Under the pieces are notes generated by a model. It was given only the letters and a program-made list of their open reading frames with translations, did not search any database and was not told where the DNA came from. Shown piece by piece: positions 42,550 to 51,941 of a DNA stretch of 64,000 nucleotides. Position numbers and translations under genes: made by a program. This DNA comes from RBC074 sp964470555 (lineage in GTDB: Bacteria > Acidobacteriota > Blastocatellia > RBC074). The stretch spans positions 1 through 64,000 of the forward strand of contig CAYYDG010000015.1 in the NCBI GenBank assembly GCA_964470555.1, given 5' to 3'. Positions within the stretch are counted from its first letter, which is position 1; every line of letters begins with the position of its first letter.

Positions 42550-44211
42550 ATGCCACGCTCATTCAAACTTTCCTTTTCGACAAACAATCTGGTGCGACAT
42601 TCGGCAATGGCTGCATTGTCGGCCTTGTTGTTGCTGCTTTCATTTCCCAATTTCGAATTTGATTATCTGGCGTGGGTGGCGTTGGCGCCGCTGTTGTCGG
42701 TTTTGGCTCAGGGAGTTTCGTTGCGCCGAGCCGCCGCGCTGGGATGGTTGACCGGGGTGTTGTTCACTTTTTTTGCCGAAAACTGGATAGCGCATTCGAT
42801 GGTCTATTTCGGCGGCGTGGCGACGTTTATTGCCTACGCGGTGGCGTTTTTCTTTGCTTCCGTGCTGGCATTGTTTCCGGCGTTGTTCGCCGTGGTCATG
42901 GCCTGGTTGGTAAAACGCTTGGGATGGTTTGCAGTGGCTTTTGCGCCGGTTGTCTGGGTGGCGACGGAATGGGCGCGTCCGTTCATCACCGGAGTCACCT
43001 GGAACGCGCTTGGTGTTTCTCAGGTCAATCACTTTCTGATCGCCCGACTGTCGCAATACGGAGGCGTGTATTTGCTCAGCGCTGAACTCGTTTCTGTCAG
43101 CGCTTTGCTGGTCTTGCTGTTGAAATTCAAAGCGCCGGGCGTAGCGCGCGCGGCGGCGACTTTGACCATCATGGCTGGAATTACGCTGGCTTTTCCTGTG
43201 CTCAATCAGCAACCCGTTACGCAAAGCTTCGCTTCGATTTCGGTGATTGGCGTACAGCCGAATTTGCCGCCCGATGCCGACCAGTCGCCTGAAGCCTCCA
43301 CGCGCGATCTGGAAGCCAACATACGCCTGACCAAAGAAGCCATCGAACGCGCGCCGGACAAAACTGCGGACATTGTCATTTGGGCGGAATCTCCGCTGGC
43401 GCTGTTTTACGAAAACGATTCGACAGTGCGAGAACGGCTGGATCAATTGGCGGCGGAAACCGGCAGCCATTTCATCGTCAACACGGTCACGCGCGACGAT
43501 TGGCGTTATCACAACAGTGTTCACGTCATCAGCCCGGACAAACCATCCGCCGTGAAACCTATGAAACGGTACGATAAGATTCGGCTGGTTCCGTTTGGCG
43601 AATACGTTCCGTTCAAATCGGTGCTGGGGCGTGTGGTCGAAACCTTTGCCACCTCCGGCGTGGGCGGATTCACGCCCGGAACCGAATCGGTGGTCAACAC
43701 GCTGCGATTGGCGACGGAACGCGAAGGCATTATCAGCGGCGATGATTCGGTTCCGACCGCCGCCATTGAACGAACTACAAATTTCGCGCGCGTCGGGGCA
43801 TTCATTTGTTACGAAGCCGCTTATCCTGACCTGGTGCGAGGCTTTGTCAAAAATGGAGCGACGTTGCTGGTCAACGTTTCCAACGACGCCTGGTTTGGCA
43901 AAACTTCAGGGCCGCGCCAGCATCTGGCTCACGCGCGGTTGCGGGCGATTGAAAATGACCGCGATCTGGTTCGAGTGACAAATTCCGGCATCAGCGCGCT
44001 GATCAAAGCCAACGGACAGGTCGTTGATCCGCTGCCGTCGTTTCAAACCGGAACGCAAATCTGGCGCGCGCAACTGCGTCGCAGCCAGACGCCGTATTCT
44101 CAACGGGGCGATTGGTTCGCCCTCAGTTGTGTGGTGTTTACTTTGCTTGTAATAACTGTGTCCTTATTCTTCAGGCAGAAGCCGCCCCTTACCGGCACAA
44201 GCCCCAAGTGA
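42550..44211 (+). CDS. lnt: Apolipoprotein N-acyltransferase
   Basis: The 553-residue inner-membrane enzyme N-acylates the lipid-modified cysteine of lipoproteins using phospholipid. The N-terminal half has about seven membrane helices with FAENWIAHSMVYFGG and WVATEWARPF; the C-terminal nitrilase domain has Glu280 (IWAESPLALF), Lys343 (YDKIRLVPFGEYVPF) and Cys420 (FICYEAAYPDL), followed by NDAWFGKTSGPRQH, typical of Lnt, and a final membrane helix. A diderm cell envelope is implied. It follows the SPOR-like gene by seven bases. Confidence 0.95.
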   Translation: MPRSFKLSFSTNNLVRHSAMAALSALLLLLSFPNFEFDYLAWVALAPLLSVLAQGVSLRRAAALGWLTGVLFTFFAENWIAHSMVYFGGVATFIAYAVAFFFASVLALFPALFAVVMAWLVKRLGWFAVAFAPVVWVATEWARPFITGVTWNALGVSQVNHFLIARLSQYGGVYLLSAELVSVSALLVLLLKFKAPGVARAAATLTIMAGITLAFPVLNQQPVTQSFASISVIGVQPNLPPDADQSPEASTRDLEANIRLTKEAIERAPDKTADIVIWAESPLALFYENDSTVRERLDQLAAETGSHFIVNTVTRDDWRYHNSVHVISPDKPSAVKPMKRYDKIRLVPFGEYVPFKSVLGRVVETFATSGVGGFTPGTESVVNTLRLATEREGIISGDDSVPTAAIERTTNFARVGAFICYEAAYPDLVRGFVKNGATLLVNVSNDAWFGKTSGPRQHLAHARLRAIENDRDLVRVTNSGISALIKANGQVVDPLPSFQTGTQIWRAQLRRSQTPYSQRGDWFALSCVVFTLLVITVSLFFRQKPPLTGTSPK

Positions 44212-44279
44212 AAAATTGCCACCTTGATTATTAGAGCCATCTCTCCATGACAGTCAAATTCGAGAAATCGCTTTCCTTA

Positions 44280-44292
44280 TTTTTTTTTTTTT
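44280..44292. repeat. Homopolymer run of 13 T
   Basis: An uninterrupted T-tract lies in the intergenic region between lnt and the sigma factor gene. No stable stem precedes it on either strand, so it is not an obvious terminator. It may be a phase-variable tract or part of the sigma-locus promoter region. Confidence 0.6.
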
Positions 44293-44422
44293 CGTGCTAA
44301 TCTCCGCCTGCCTTAGCAGCCTTGGCTAAGCAATTGTTTTGAATCCTGTTTATCTTGTTGACGCCCCCTTGTCATTCCTGAGCAATGAAGCTCAAGCCGT
44401 CCACAAGTCGAAGGAGGCCTGC

Positions 44423-44968
44423 ATGCCCAAATTGGATTCGGAAAAGCCAACCGGCAATGATGTGGAAAAACTGTTTCTGGACATCATTCCTGAAATTCCC
44501 ACAGTCATTCGTCAAGCCTGCCACAGTCTCTACTATCATCCCGATCAAACAGAACTCGATGGTCTTGTCCAACGAGTTGTGCTGTTGCTGATGGACAACG
44601 ATTTTCACACATTGCGCGCATTCGCCAACGCATCGAAACCACAAACGTGGCTGTTCACAATTGCAAGGCGATACATTTTGTTCCGGCTTAAAGAACGTGG
44701 CAGGGTAGTGAGTTTGGATGACATGCCGCCAGACTCTTTCACTGTTCAGCCGGATCAGGAAGAATGGTTGCTTTCAAATGAAAGAGAGGAAATGTTACAG
44801 GAAGTTGTTCGCAAATTGACCGAGCGCGAGCAGAAGCTGTTCAGTCTGTTGCGGCAAGGAAGCAGTGTGGCAAAGATTGCGGAAGAGATGAAGATAAAGA
44901 AAAGATCGGCCTCCGTAATGAAAAGGGCATTGATAAAAAAGCTTCAGAGAATTATCAAAGAGAATTAG
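44423..44968 (+). CDS. Sigma-70 family (ECF-like) RNA polymerase sigma factor
   Basis: The 181-residue protein has region 2 (ALRAFANASKPQTWLFTIARRYILFRLKERGR, positions read in two parts) and region 4 helix-turn-helix (LTEREQKLFSLLRQGSSVAK, KIKKRSASVMKRALIKKL). Size and two-region structure fit ECF-type sigma factors. AAGGAGG before ATG 44423 selects that start over the longer frame. It is followed by genes for small exported proteins and a VWFA protein on the same strand, which it may transcribe. No anti-sigma factor is recognisable. Confidence 0.78.
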   Translation: MPKLDSEKPTGNDVEKLFLDIIPEIPTVIRQACHSLYYHPDQTELDGLVQRVVLLLMDNDFHTLRAFANASKPQTWLFTIARRYILFRLKERGRVVSLDDMPPDSFTVQPDQEEWLLSNEREEMLQEVVRKLTEREQKLFSLLRQGSSVAKIAEEMKIKKRSASVMKRALIKKLQRIIKEN

Positions 44969-45214
44969 GCAGACTGACCGTGCCCGGTATGAAGTCCAAA
45001 AAAATTTTTGACTCAGCATTAACATTTTTCCTTTGAGTGACACTAAGTATGCGGAGAGCAAAAACAATAGCTTATTAGTCACTTAATCGGCCTATCCCTT
45101 TTTGGCCAGCCAAAGAAGTCTTTGAACAAAACATTGAATAACACAATTGGCTGTGTTCAGTTCTGTTGCTAGCAGAATCCAGCCCAGACTATAAAAAAAC
45201 TGAGGAGGCAGTGT

Positions 45215-45805
45215 ATGCGAAAACAGATAACTCTTGTTATAGTTGTTGGTTTGACAATCGTAGTTGCAATTTGTGTGAGTATAGTAGCCGGAAGATCAAA
45301 GAATGTTTCCAGCCAGGATCAACAAAAAGTGGTAAGGCAGGATCCTGCGGGCACGATTGACGGAGCGGTCAATAAAGAGCTAATCCCCGATCAAGCAGCT
45401 TACGGAGTTTTTCTTAGGTTTGCCGGACACCAAATCAAAACTGACAAGGCAATTTTGCGTAGCTATCTCAAATCACACGGATTCAAAGATGAAGAAGTTG
45501 GAGTAATACAGGCAATGGCCGAGGACTTTCAAAAGCGAGTAGCCGTTCTTGACGATGAGGTTAAGCAGATTAAGGACAAAAACTGGCCCAATCCAGATTC
45601 TTCAGTAATGGCTAGGCTAAGCGAGTTACAACGCCAAAAAGAAACTATGGTCAGTGAAATCATCAATGCTTTGCTACCCCGACTGAATTCAGATGGGCAG
45701 GTGAGAATTAATCACTTACTCAATGACAAAATTAAAACCAGGATGAAAATTGCGCTAGCCCCACCGCCTCCAGGCAGCCACGGTTGGCACAAAAAACACC
45801 ATTGA
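45215..45805 (+). CDS. Exported or membrane-anchored protein of unknown function
   Basis: The 196-residue protein starts after GGAGG. It has an N-terminal hydrophobic helix (ITLVIVVGLTIVVAICVSIV), then a mostly helical domain with a possible coiled coil (FQKRVAVLDDEVKQIKDK and ARLSELQRQKETMVSEI) and a PPPPGSHGWHKKHH tail rich in Pro and His. The pattern of helices resembles small metal- or stress-responsive periplasmic proteins, but I do not recognise the family. It is the first gene downstream of the sigma factor. Confidence 0.65.
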   Translation: MRKQITLVIVVGLTIVVAICVSIVAGRSKNVSSQDQQKVVRQDPAGTIDGAVNKELIPDQAAYGVFLRFAGHQIKTDKAILRSYLKSHGFKDEEVGVIQAMAEDFQKRVAVLDDEVKQIKDKNWPNPDSSVMARLSELQRQKETMVSEIINALLPRLNSDGQVRINHLLNDKIKTRMKIALAPPPPGSHGWHKKHH

Positions 45806-45870
45806 AGTTGGGTCATAAAGTGTCTAGCTGTAATTACCTGTATTTGCTTCAAACTGATTAAGGAGGAGTT

Positions 45871-46611
45871 ATGCAACACTATAAAAGCGACTTGCTTGCA
45901 AGAGCGATTAGATGTGCGATGGTGACTATGATATGTGGCCTTGTATCGTTACCGGCATTAGGTCAAATGGGCACCTCTTCATACTCAGATGCCTGGACAG
46001 ATGAAAACGGCAACGTATATTCATCCGGTATTACAGACGAAGGGTACAACACATATAGCCACCAAGCGCGAGTGGTATCTGTTCTCACCAGCCCAAATGG
46101 TCGCGTATCCTGGAATCATTCTGGCTACGGCGGCAGTTATGCATCCGCCATTGGATACTTAGGATATGATGGAAATGATGTAGGTTTTTATTTCGTGTCT
46201 AGCGATCATTGGAGTTACTGTCCTTATGTAATGACAGACATATACCAAGGACAAACATCTAATCAGGCGCAGACCTGCACTGACACTTGCACTCCCTGCA
46301 GAAATGAGCGACATCCAAAAGAGGTATTATGCGCTGCGGCATTAGCGACTTGCGAAGGAACTGCCTTAGCCAATTACAATAACGCATTGAATGCCTGTGA
46401 AAATAACACTTTCTGCCAGCAGAGTAATCCGAATTACAATGAGGAGGAGTGCAATCGTTGCAGAGATAGTGCTTTAGACACTTTTCTGATTGCATCGGGG
46501 GCCTGTGCTGGGGTGTATAATTTGTGTCGATTGGCGATCACTCCCGACTGTTCGCCGCATCCGACTTATCGAAAGGCAAATTGTGATCCTTGTTCAAATT
46601 TTCCGTTTTAA
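45871..46611 (+). CDS. Secreted cysteine-rich protein of unknown function
   Basis: The 246-residue protein has a signal peptide ending near LPALGQ and a strong AAGGAGG ribosome site. Residues 35-125 are Tyr/Gly/Ser-rich and probably beta-structured; residues 135-246 contain about 16 cysteines, many in C-x-x-C or C-x3-C pairs (CTDTCTPC, CNRC, CDPC), pointing to disulfide bonds after export. No known family is evident. An intrinsic terminator follows directly. Confidence 0.7.
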   Translation: MQHYKSDLLARAIRCAMVTMICGLVSLPALGQMGTSSYSDAWTDENGNVYSSGITDEGYNTYSHQARVVSVLTSPNGRVSWNHSGYGGSYASAIGYLGYDGNDVGFYFVSSDHWSYCPYVMTDIYQGQTSNQAQTCTDTCTPCRNERHPKEVLCAAALATCEGTALANYNNALNACENNTFCQQSNPNYNEEECNRCRDSALDTFLIASGACAGVYNLCRLAITPDCSPHPTYRKANCDPCSNFPF

Positions 46612-46635
46612 CGCTTTGCTATTAAGCTACTAATC

Positions 46636-46678
46636 ATCCTTCTCTCTTGATGCAATTACCAAGAGAGAAGGATTTTTG
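46636..46678 (+). terminator. Intrinsic terminator after the cysteine-rich protein gene
   Basis: ATCCTTCTCTCTTG (46636-46649) and CAAGAGAGAAGGAT (46660-46673) form a perfect 14-bp stem with a ten-base loop followed by TTTT. It separates the 45.2-46.6 kb genes from the VWFA gene. Confidence 0.9.
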
Positions 46679-46711
46679 CATTACTGAAATGGCTTATCAA
46701 AGGTGGCTTTT

Positions 46712-47803
46712 ATGAAACAACTCTTGTCCAAGCTATCTCCCCTATCGCTAATAGGAATTTTTCTGTTTATTGCGGAGCCAGTGCTGGCGCAGAAACAAGA
46801 ACCTTCACCGCATCCTGTCATAATCAACACTGATCTCGTTGTTACCTGGGCGCAGGTGACGAATCGCGCGGACGGTTCGCCTGTAAATGGCCTGGGCATT
46901 CAGGACTTCCAATTGCGCGAAGAAGGCAAACAGCAACAGATCAATTTGGTAAAGGAAGGGCAGCCGCTTTCCGTCGTAATCCTTGTGGATGGAATGACCT
47001 GTGTTTCTGAACCTGAACGATGGTATCGGCGAAGAGAAGAGATCCTGCGCCAACTCGGCGATGATGCCGAGATTGCATTGATGGCCTGGGATTCTGACGC
47101 TGTCCTGGTGCAGCCTCTGACGACAGACCACAGTGTTATTACTGAAAAGCTTTCAGACAAGCTCAACTTTTTCTATGCGCTCAATCCTGGCCCGTACGGT
47201 ATCGAGCCATATTTTGGCACTGAGATAAAAGTTCGCCCCGAACGTACTCACTACCGTCCAGGCGAGGCGATTTACCAAGCTGCGCGGTATCTTGAAAAAG
47301 CAGCTTCCAGTGGACGCCGCAAAATTGTCATTGTCGTTTCTCGCTCGGAACTCAAACTGGCCAGTACACATATACACAAATCCAGTGAAGTGAAGGCGGT
47401 GTTGAATAGAACAGGAACAACGGTTTACGGGTTAGTACACGATGAAAAATACAGACGCTTCGGCGAAAAACTCTATGACCGTATCGGCACGCCTTTGAGT
47501 GAAATAAGAGGATTACTTGGAGGAACGCTGAACCAGTTTGTGAATTTGACGGGCGGTGTCACTCTGACGGGAGAATGGGAAGAGTGCGACGAGTTATTCA
47601 TCAAGCTGGCGCGCATGATCCGTTCAAGTTATACCATCGGCTATTACCCCGAAAACTCTGACTTTGACGGCCGTTTCCGCCGGATCAGCTTGGAATTAAG
47701 CCGTCAGGGGAAAACAAAAGCTGGTAAAGTAGCCATCAAAACAAGAGACGGCTATTATGCGCTTCGGCCTGCGCATCCGGCTGATACCGGGATGAGAAGG
47801 TAA
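46712..47803 (+). CDS. Secreted VWFA-related domain protein (Acidobacterial type)
   Basis: The 363-residue protein has a signal peptide (ends near AEPVLAQ) and the Acidobacterial VWFA-related architecture: VIINTDLVVTWAQVTN and GIQDFQLREEGKQQQI at the N-terminus, then a von Willebrand A domain starting LSVVILVDGM with a changed metal site (D-G-M-T instead of D-x-S-x-S), GRRKIVIVVSR, and a C-terminal SSYTIGYYPEN with GRFRRISLEL. Such proteins are numerous in Acidobacteria; function is unknown. The start at 46712 follows AGGTGG. A truncated copy follows ten bases downstream. Confidence 0.82.
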   Translation: MKQLLSKLSPLSLIGIFLFIAEPVLAQKQEPSPHPVIINTDLVVTWAQVTNRADGSPVNGLGIQDFQLREEGKQQQINLVKEGQPLSVVILVDGMTCVSEPERWYRRREEILRQLGDDAEIALMAWDSDAVLVQPLTTDHSVITEKLSDKLNFFYALNPGPYGIEPYFGTEIKVRPERTHYRPGEAIYQAARYLEKAASSGRRKIVIVVSRSELKLASTHIHKSSEVKAVLNRTGTTVYGLVHDEKYRRFGEKLYDRIGTPLSEIRGLLGGTLNQFVNLTGGVTLTGEWEECDELFIKLARMIRSSYTIGYYPENSDFDGRFRRISLELSRQGKTKAGKVAIKTRDGYYALRPAHPADTGMRR

Positions 47804-47812
47804 GGTGTCGAG

Positions 47813-47965
47813 ATGAAAGCGGCATTACTAACCCTATTTGCGGTTGCTTCGCTCTTCAACTTCTTGCCCGTCGCGGACACTTCGATTCTGGCGCAAGAAT
47901 CATGCAAGCCTGACGCTTCAGTCACCATCAACACCGATTTTGTTGTTGCAAGAGCGAAGGACTAA
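47813..47965 (+). pseudogene. Truncated second VWFA-related gene (signal peptide plus first strand only)
   Basis: A 50-codon frame starts ten bases after the VWFA stop. It encodes a signal peptide (MKAALLTLFAVASLFNFLPV) and then SVTINTDFVVARAKD, which matches the start of the mature VWFA protein upstream (VIINTDLVV). It stops where the homologue continues. The following 300 bases carry no intact frame. It is most simply the decayed remnant of a tandem duplicate. Confidence 0.6.
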
Positions 47966-48271
47966 TCAAACAGGCGGTTCGCCGAAAAAGTCGCACTCCC
48001 CTTGTTTAGTCAGCAACTGTCAGGTCAGCAGCACGCTGGATTTGATTGTCCGAAATTGCGTTGCCGTGAATTGGCTTTCAGTGTGCTCGATTGTGTAGCT
48101 TACAGGCGGCGTATTCACAACGATGCGATTGGTTTGCCATTGCCTGTGCGATTGGGACTGTAGTGTTGGTTGGCGTGGCGGGAGTCCTTAATCGGATCAA
48201 ACTCGCGCAGCCGAATAATCACAAATCATCGCGAAGCTGATGGCGGCAAAAATGATTGCCGATGCAAATTG
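47966..48271. other. Non-coding stretch after the VWFA remnant
   Basis: About 300 bases have only short frames interrupted by stops. It may hold decayed sequence of the truncated VWFA copy, but no alignment to the intact gene is convincing. It ends at the strong bidirectional hairpin at 48272. Confidence 0.4.
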
Positions 48272-48310
48272 GCCCCAAGGGTTCATCAACACTTGATGAA
48301 CCCTTGGGGC
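48272..48310. terminator. Bidirectional terminator between VWFA locus and flotillin gene
   Basis: GCCCCAAGGGTTCATCAA and TTGATGAACCCTTGGGGC form a perfect 18-bp stem with a three-base loop. It lies between converging transcription units (VWFA locus on plus, flotillin on minus), eight bases from the flotillin stop. Confidence 0.85.
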
Positions 48311-48318
48311 TTTCGAGT

Positions 48319-49911
48319 TTATGACGCTTTCGATTCAGGCAGGGCGGCTGACTTCGAAGCTTCGCCGTTGGATTGAATGCCGAGTTGCGAAAGCACTTCC
48401 GGCACGTTCAAACCCAGCGATTGCAATTGCTGCAAGAGCGAAAAGATCATCGTTGGCCCGGTTTGAGCGAACCGATTGATCGGGTTTCCGCCGTTTCCGT
48501 TACCGCCATTGTCAATCATGACCACCTTGTCAATTTTGCCTAGCGGCTCGGCCACAGCGCGCAACGCCGGAGCAGTGGCTTCGATGATGCCGGGCAGTTT
48601 TTCCAGCAAGGTTTGCAACCGCGCGGAATCATTGAATTCGCGCCAGGCGGCGGCTTTTTCCTTGATCGCGGCGGCTTCGGCCAATCCTTGCGCTTCTATG
48701 GCTTTGGCCTGAGCCAGACCTTGCGCCTGAATCTTTTCAGCTTCGGCGTTCCCAAGAGCGCGAATTTTTTCGGCTTCGGCGCGGCCTTCGGTTTCAATGG
48801 CCGAAGCGCGCCCCTGACCTTCGCGTTGCAGTTTCTGCGCTTCGGCTTCGGCCTTGGCGATCAAGGCTTGTTTGTGTCCTTCGGCGGCCAGAATCGCTGC
48901 TTCCTGTTCGCCCTGAGCGCGCAACACGGCGGCGCGCCGAGCGGCTTCGGCTTCTTTGACGACCGTCGCTTCCAGTTCTTTTTCGCGGCGCAGCACTTCC
49001 TGTTCCTGAACAGCTATCTGTTCCTGCGTGCGAATTCGTTCGACGCGGACTTCTTCGGCGACGACTTCCTGACGCGCTTTGGCTTCGGCCAGCGGGCCGG
49101 CCTGTTTTGATTTGGCGCGTTCCTTTTCGATTTCGGCTTCGTATTGCGCGCGTTTGACTTCGGCTTCGCGGGTTGAAAGCGCAATGTCGGCTTCGGATTC
49201 CAGACGAACCTTTTCGCCTTCCTGCAACGCGACCGAGGCTTTGATCTTGGAATCGCGTTTGGCTTCGGCTTCACCGATTTCGGCGTCGCGTTTGACTTCC
49301 GCCGTGCGCCGTTTGCCGAGCGCATCCAGGTATCCTTCTTCGTCGCTGATTTCCTGGATGGTCAGCGCATCCAACCCGATGCCCATTTTTTCCAGATCAA
49401 CGGCGGCTTCCGAAGTCAGTTTTTGCGCGAAGCTTTGCCGGTCGTTGTTGATCTCTTCAACCGTCAACGTGCCCAGAATGGCGCGCAAATGGCCTTCCAG
49501 CGTCTGGAACACCAGCCTGTGGAATTCCTGAGTGCTCATGCTCAGAAAGCGTTCGGCGGCGGCGCGCAGCGATTCTTCATCACCTTTGATTTTGACGTTG
49601 GCGACGGCCTTGACCGAAACCGGGACGCCTTTCGCCGTGTAAGCGCGCGAAGTCGCCAACGGCACGGTCAACACGTTCAAATCCAGGTATTCGGCTTTTT
49701 CCAAAAACGGAATGACCAGCGTCGCTCCGCCGCGCACCAGTCTGTAACCGACTGTGGTTCCGTCTGGCAGTTTTCGTCGGCGACCGGAAATGACCGCCGC
49801 CTGGTTGGGTGAAACCTTGATGTAATTTTTGGCGACCATCATCATCGCAATGATGAATCCGCCGGCGATAATCAACAGAATAATGGGAATCAAGAGAGTT
49901 GTGTCGAACAT
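48319..49911 (-). CDS. Flotillin family protein
   Basis: The 530-residue protein has an N-terminal membrane segment (LIPIILLIIAGGFIIAMMMV), a SPFH/PHB domain (VSPNQAAVISGRRRKLPDGT...GYRLVRGGATLVIPFLEK) and a long coiled coil rich in Glu-Ala repeats (about 200-430), then GNGGNPINRF and a short amphipathic end. Flotillins scaffold ordered membrane microdomains. The start follows GGAG at eight bases. Its partner upstream is an NfeD/YqiJ-like membrane protein, the usual flotillin companion, 30 bases away. Confidence 0.92.
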   Translation of the reverse strand: MFDTTLLIPIILLIIAGGFIIAMMMVAKNYIKVSPNQAAVISGRRRKLPDGTTVGYRLVRGGATLVIPFLEKAEYLDLNVLTVPLATSRAYTAKGVPVSVKAVANVKIKGDEESLRAAAERFLSMSTQEFHRLVFQTLEGHLRAILGTLTVEEINNDRQSFAQKLTSEAAVDLEKMGIGLDALTIQEISDEEGYLDALGKRRTAEVKRDAEIGEAEAKRDSKIKASVALQEGEKVRLESEADIALSTREAEVKRAQYEAEIEKERAKSKQAGPLAEAKARQEVVAEEVRVERIRTQEQIAVQEQEVLRREKELEATVVKEAEAARRAAVLRAQGEQEAAILAAEGHKQALIAKAEAEAQKLQREGQGRASAIETEGRAEAEKIRALGNAEAEKIQAQGLAQAKAIEAQGLAEAAAIKEKAAAWREFNDSARLQTLLEKLPGIIEATAPALRAVAEPLGKIDKVVMIDNGGNGNGGNPINRFAQTGPTMIFSLLQQLQSLGLNVPEVLSQLGIQSNGEASKSAALPESKAS

Positions 49912-49941
49912 GGTTTTATCTCCAAACGGTTGATATGTCGG

Positions 49942-50520
49942 TCACGAATTGACGAACTGACTGATCTCTTCATCCGCGATGACTATGACCGCTTCATCGG
50001 CGATTTCCGAAATGACTACTGTTGCGCCTGCCTTGATTTCAGCGGCGCTGTTGGCTCGCGCCAGCTTTTCTATGCGCTCCGGGCCGACGCGGCAACTGAT
50101 CTGGCCGATCCCGCCCGGCGGAATCGTGACAGTGACCTGCGCAATGCGTCCCACCAGATCAAAGGCGCTGACGGAACTGGACGCCTGTTGCCGATGCAGC
50201 AGTCTTGCAAACCAAAGCACGGCTGCGCCCAATAATACGCCGCCTGCCAATCCGAACAAGGAACTGAGTATGATTCCTGCGCCGAACTTGAGGCCGATGA
50301 ATCCGAATCCGCCGAACGCCGTCAGAAACACGCTCAGCACGCGGCTGTCGAACCATCCGGGCATTCCATCAGCTATTCCATCAGTCTCCAATTCGCCGCC
50401 CAGCCCGATTTGCTCGAACAAATCGCCCAGAAAAAACGAACCAAGCAGAAAGAAGAATCCAATGATGGCGATGATGAAAAACACCATCAGCGCGCTGATT
50501 CCCGACATATCGAACGTCAT
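49942..50520 (-). CDS. NfeD/YqiJ-like membrane protein (flotillin partner)
   Basis: The 192-residue protein starts at ATG 50520 (MTFDMSGISALMVFFII) after AGAGG. It has about three membrane helices (10-35, 70-90, 90-110) and a C-terminal OB-fold-like beta domain (FDLVGRIAQVTVTIPPGGIG, KAGATVVISEIADEAVIVI) typical of YuaF/YqiJ-type NfeD proteins, which bind flotillin. It is the first gene of the flotillin operon and is divergent from the CaCA antiporter. Confidence 0.82.
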   Translation of the reverse strand: MTFDMSGISALMVFFIIAIIGFFFLLGSFFLGDLFEQIGLGGELETDGIADGMPGWFDSRVLSVFLTAFGGFGFIGLKFGAGIILSSLFGLAGGVLLGAAVLWFARLLHRQQASSSVSAFDLVGRIAQVTVTIPPGGIGQISCRVGPERIEKLARANSAAEIKAGATVVISEIADEAVIVIADEEISQFVNS

Positions 50521-50775
50521 TGTTTTTCCTCTGGGCACAAGGGAGAGACGGCAAAAGCTTCGCAGTCTGAAAGCCCAATGTGCCCGTTTGAACAGTTACC
50601 GATTAGTTTTGAGACTTCGTTTTCTCATCTTGTAAACAGCGACAGTCTATGGGCGTTTCACCGATTTTGCCAAAAATCGAATGGCGAATGATTTGGGCTG
50701 AACCGAGTTTGGGTTGTAGACTGCAACGACAACGGTTCATTGTGAATTCACTTCAAAAAATGGAGACCAGAGCGG

Positions 50776-51885
50776 ATGACGACAGTCACTGTGATTTTGT
50801 TTGTGCTCGGATTTGTGGCTTTGATTGTTGGCGGAGAATTTCTGGTGCGCGGCGCATCGAAGCTGGCGGAAGCTTTTGGCGTTCCACCATTGATTGTCGG
50901 CCTGACTGTGGTTGCATTCGGAACCAGCGCGCCGGAAATCGCGGTGTTGATAAAATCGGCTTTCAGCGGCCAATCGGGATTGGTTGTCGGCAATGTGGTC
51001 GGCAGCAACATCGCCAATGTGCTTTTGATTTTGGGTTTATCCGCGTTGGTTGCGCCGCTGGTCGTGTCGAGACGGCTGATTTTTCTGGAAGTGCCGTTGA
51101 TGATCGGCGTGTCTGTGTTGATGATGGTCTTGTCGTTGGACGGCCAGTTGAGCAGATTGGACGGCGCGATTCTGCTGGCGGGTTTTTTGCTTCATCTGGC
51201 GTTTATGATCCGCGAACAGCGAGGCGCGGCTTTGGCCGTCGAGAATCTGCCGGGCGAATCCGGAACCGATTCGATTGATTCTGCCAGACGCCGGCGAAAC
51301 CAATGGATAAAAAATGTTTTGCTGATCGTCGCCGGATTGGTGGTGTTGGTGATCGGCTCGGAATGGTTGGTGAACGGGGCGGTAGCCATGGCGCGAACGC
51401 TTGGCGTTAGCGAACTGGTGATTGGATTGACGGTGGTCGCTGTTGGAACTTCCTTGCCGGAAATGGCGACTTCGATCATTGCAGGGCTTCGCGGACAGCG
51501 CGACATTGCCGTTGGCAACGTGGTCGGCAGCAACATTTTCAACATCCTGTCCGGCCTGGGATTGACCGCGCTGATCGCTCCCACAGGCATAGAAGTCAGC
51601 GACGGCGTCTTGTCTTTCGATCTGCCGATTATGATCGCCACCGCCGTTGCCTGTATGCCGATCTTTTTTACCGGCCACCGTATCGCCCGATGGGAAGGCG
51701 CAATGTTTTTCGGATATTACATCGCTTATGCCTTCTATCTGATTTTGACGGCTACACGCAATCAGGCTGCGGCGCAATTTCGGACCGTTATGTTGTGGTT
51801 TGTCATTCCGCTGACGGTCACGACTCTGTTGATTTTTCTGGCTCGCACATTTCGTCATGACAAACTTCGCGTTGACGCCGCGTGA
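50776..51885 (+). CDS. Calcium/sodium:cation antiporter (CaCA family)
   Basis: The 369-residue protein has ten or so membrane helices and both inverted alpha-repeats: GTSAPE...VVGNVVGSNIANVLLILG and GTSLPE...AVGNVVGSNIFNILSGLG, which form the ion-binding site of YrbG/NCX-type exchangers. A hydrophilic loop (about 150-175) divides the halves. It exports Ca2+ or exchanges Na+/K+ with protons across the inner membrane. It is divergent from the flotillin operon and leads into a zinc ribbon protein and a KefB/C-type antiporter. Confidence 0.93.
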   Translation: MTTVTVILFVLGFVALIVGGEFLVRGASKLAEAFGVPPLIVGLTVVAFGTSAPEIAVLIKSAFSGQSGLVVGNVVGSNIANVLLILGLSALVAPLVVSRRLIFLEVPLMIGVSVLMMVLSLDGQLSRLDGAILLAGFLLHLAFMIREQRGAALAVENLPGESGTDSIDSARRRRNQWIKNVLLIVAGLVVLVIGSEWLVNGAVAMARTLGVSELVIGLTVVAVGTSLPEMATSIIAGLRGQRDIAVGNVVGSNIFNILSGLGLTALIAPTGIEVSDGVLSFDLPIMIATAVACMPIFFTGHRIARWEGAMFFGYYIAYAFYLILTATRNQAAAQFRTVMLWFVIPLTVTTLLIFLARTFRHDKLRVDAA

Positions 51886-51941
51886 ACCGGGCGCGGGCAT
51901 AAAGTCTGCGCGCCTTCGGTAAAAAAGGAGGGAGGAAGTCA

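Noticed and set aside
44277..44292. T-run as a rho-independent terminator of lnt
   Set aside because: No stable stem precedes the T-tract on the plus strand.
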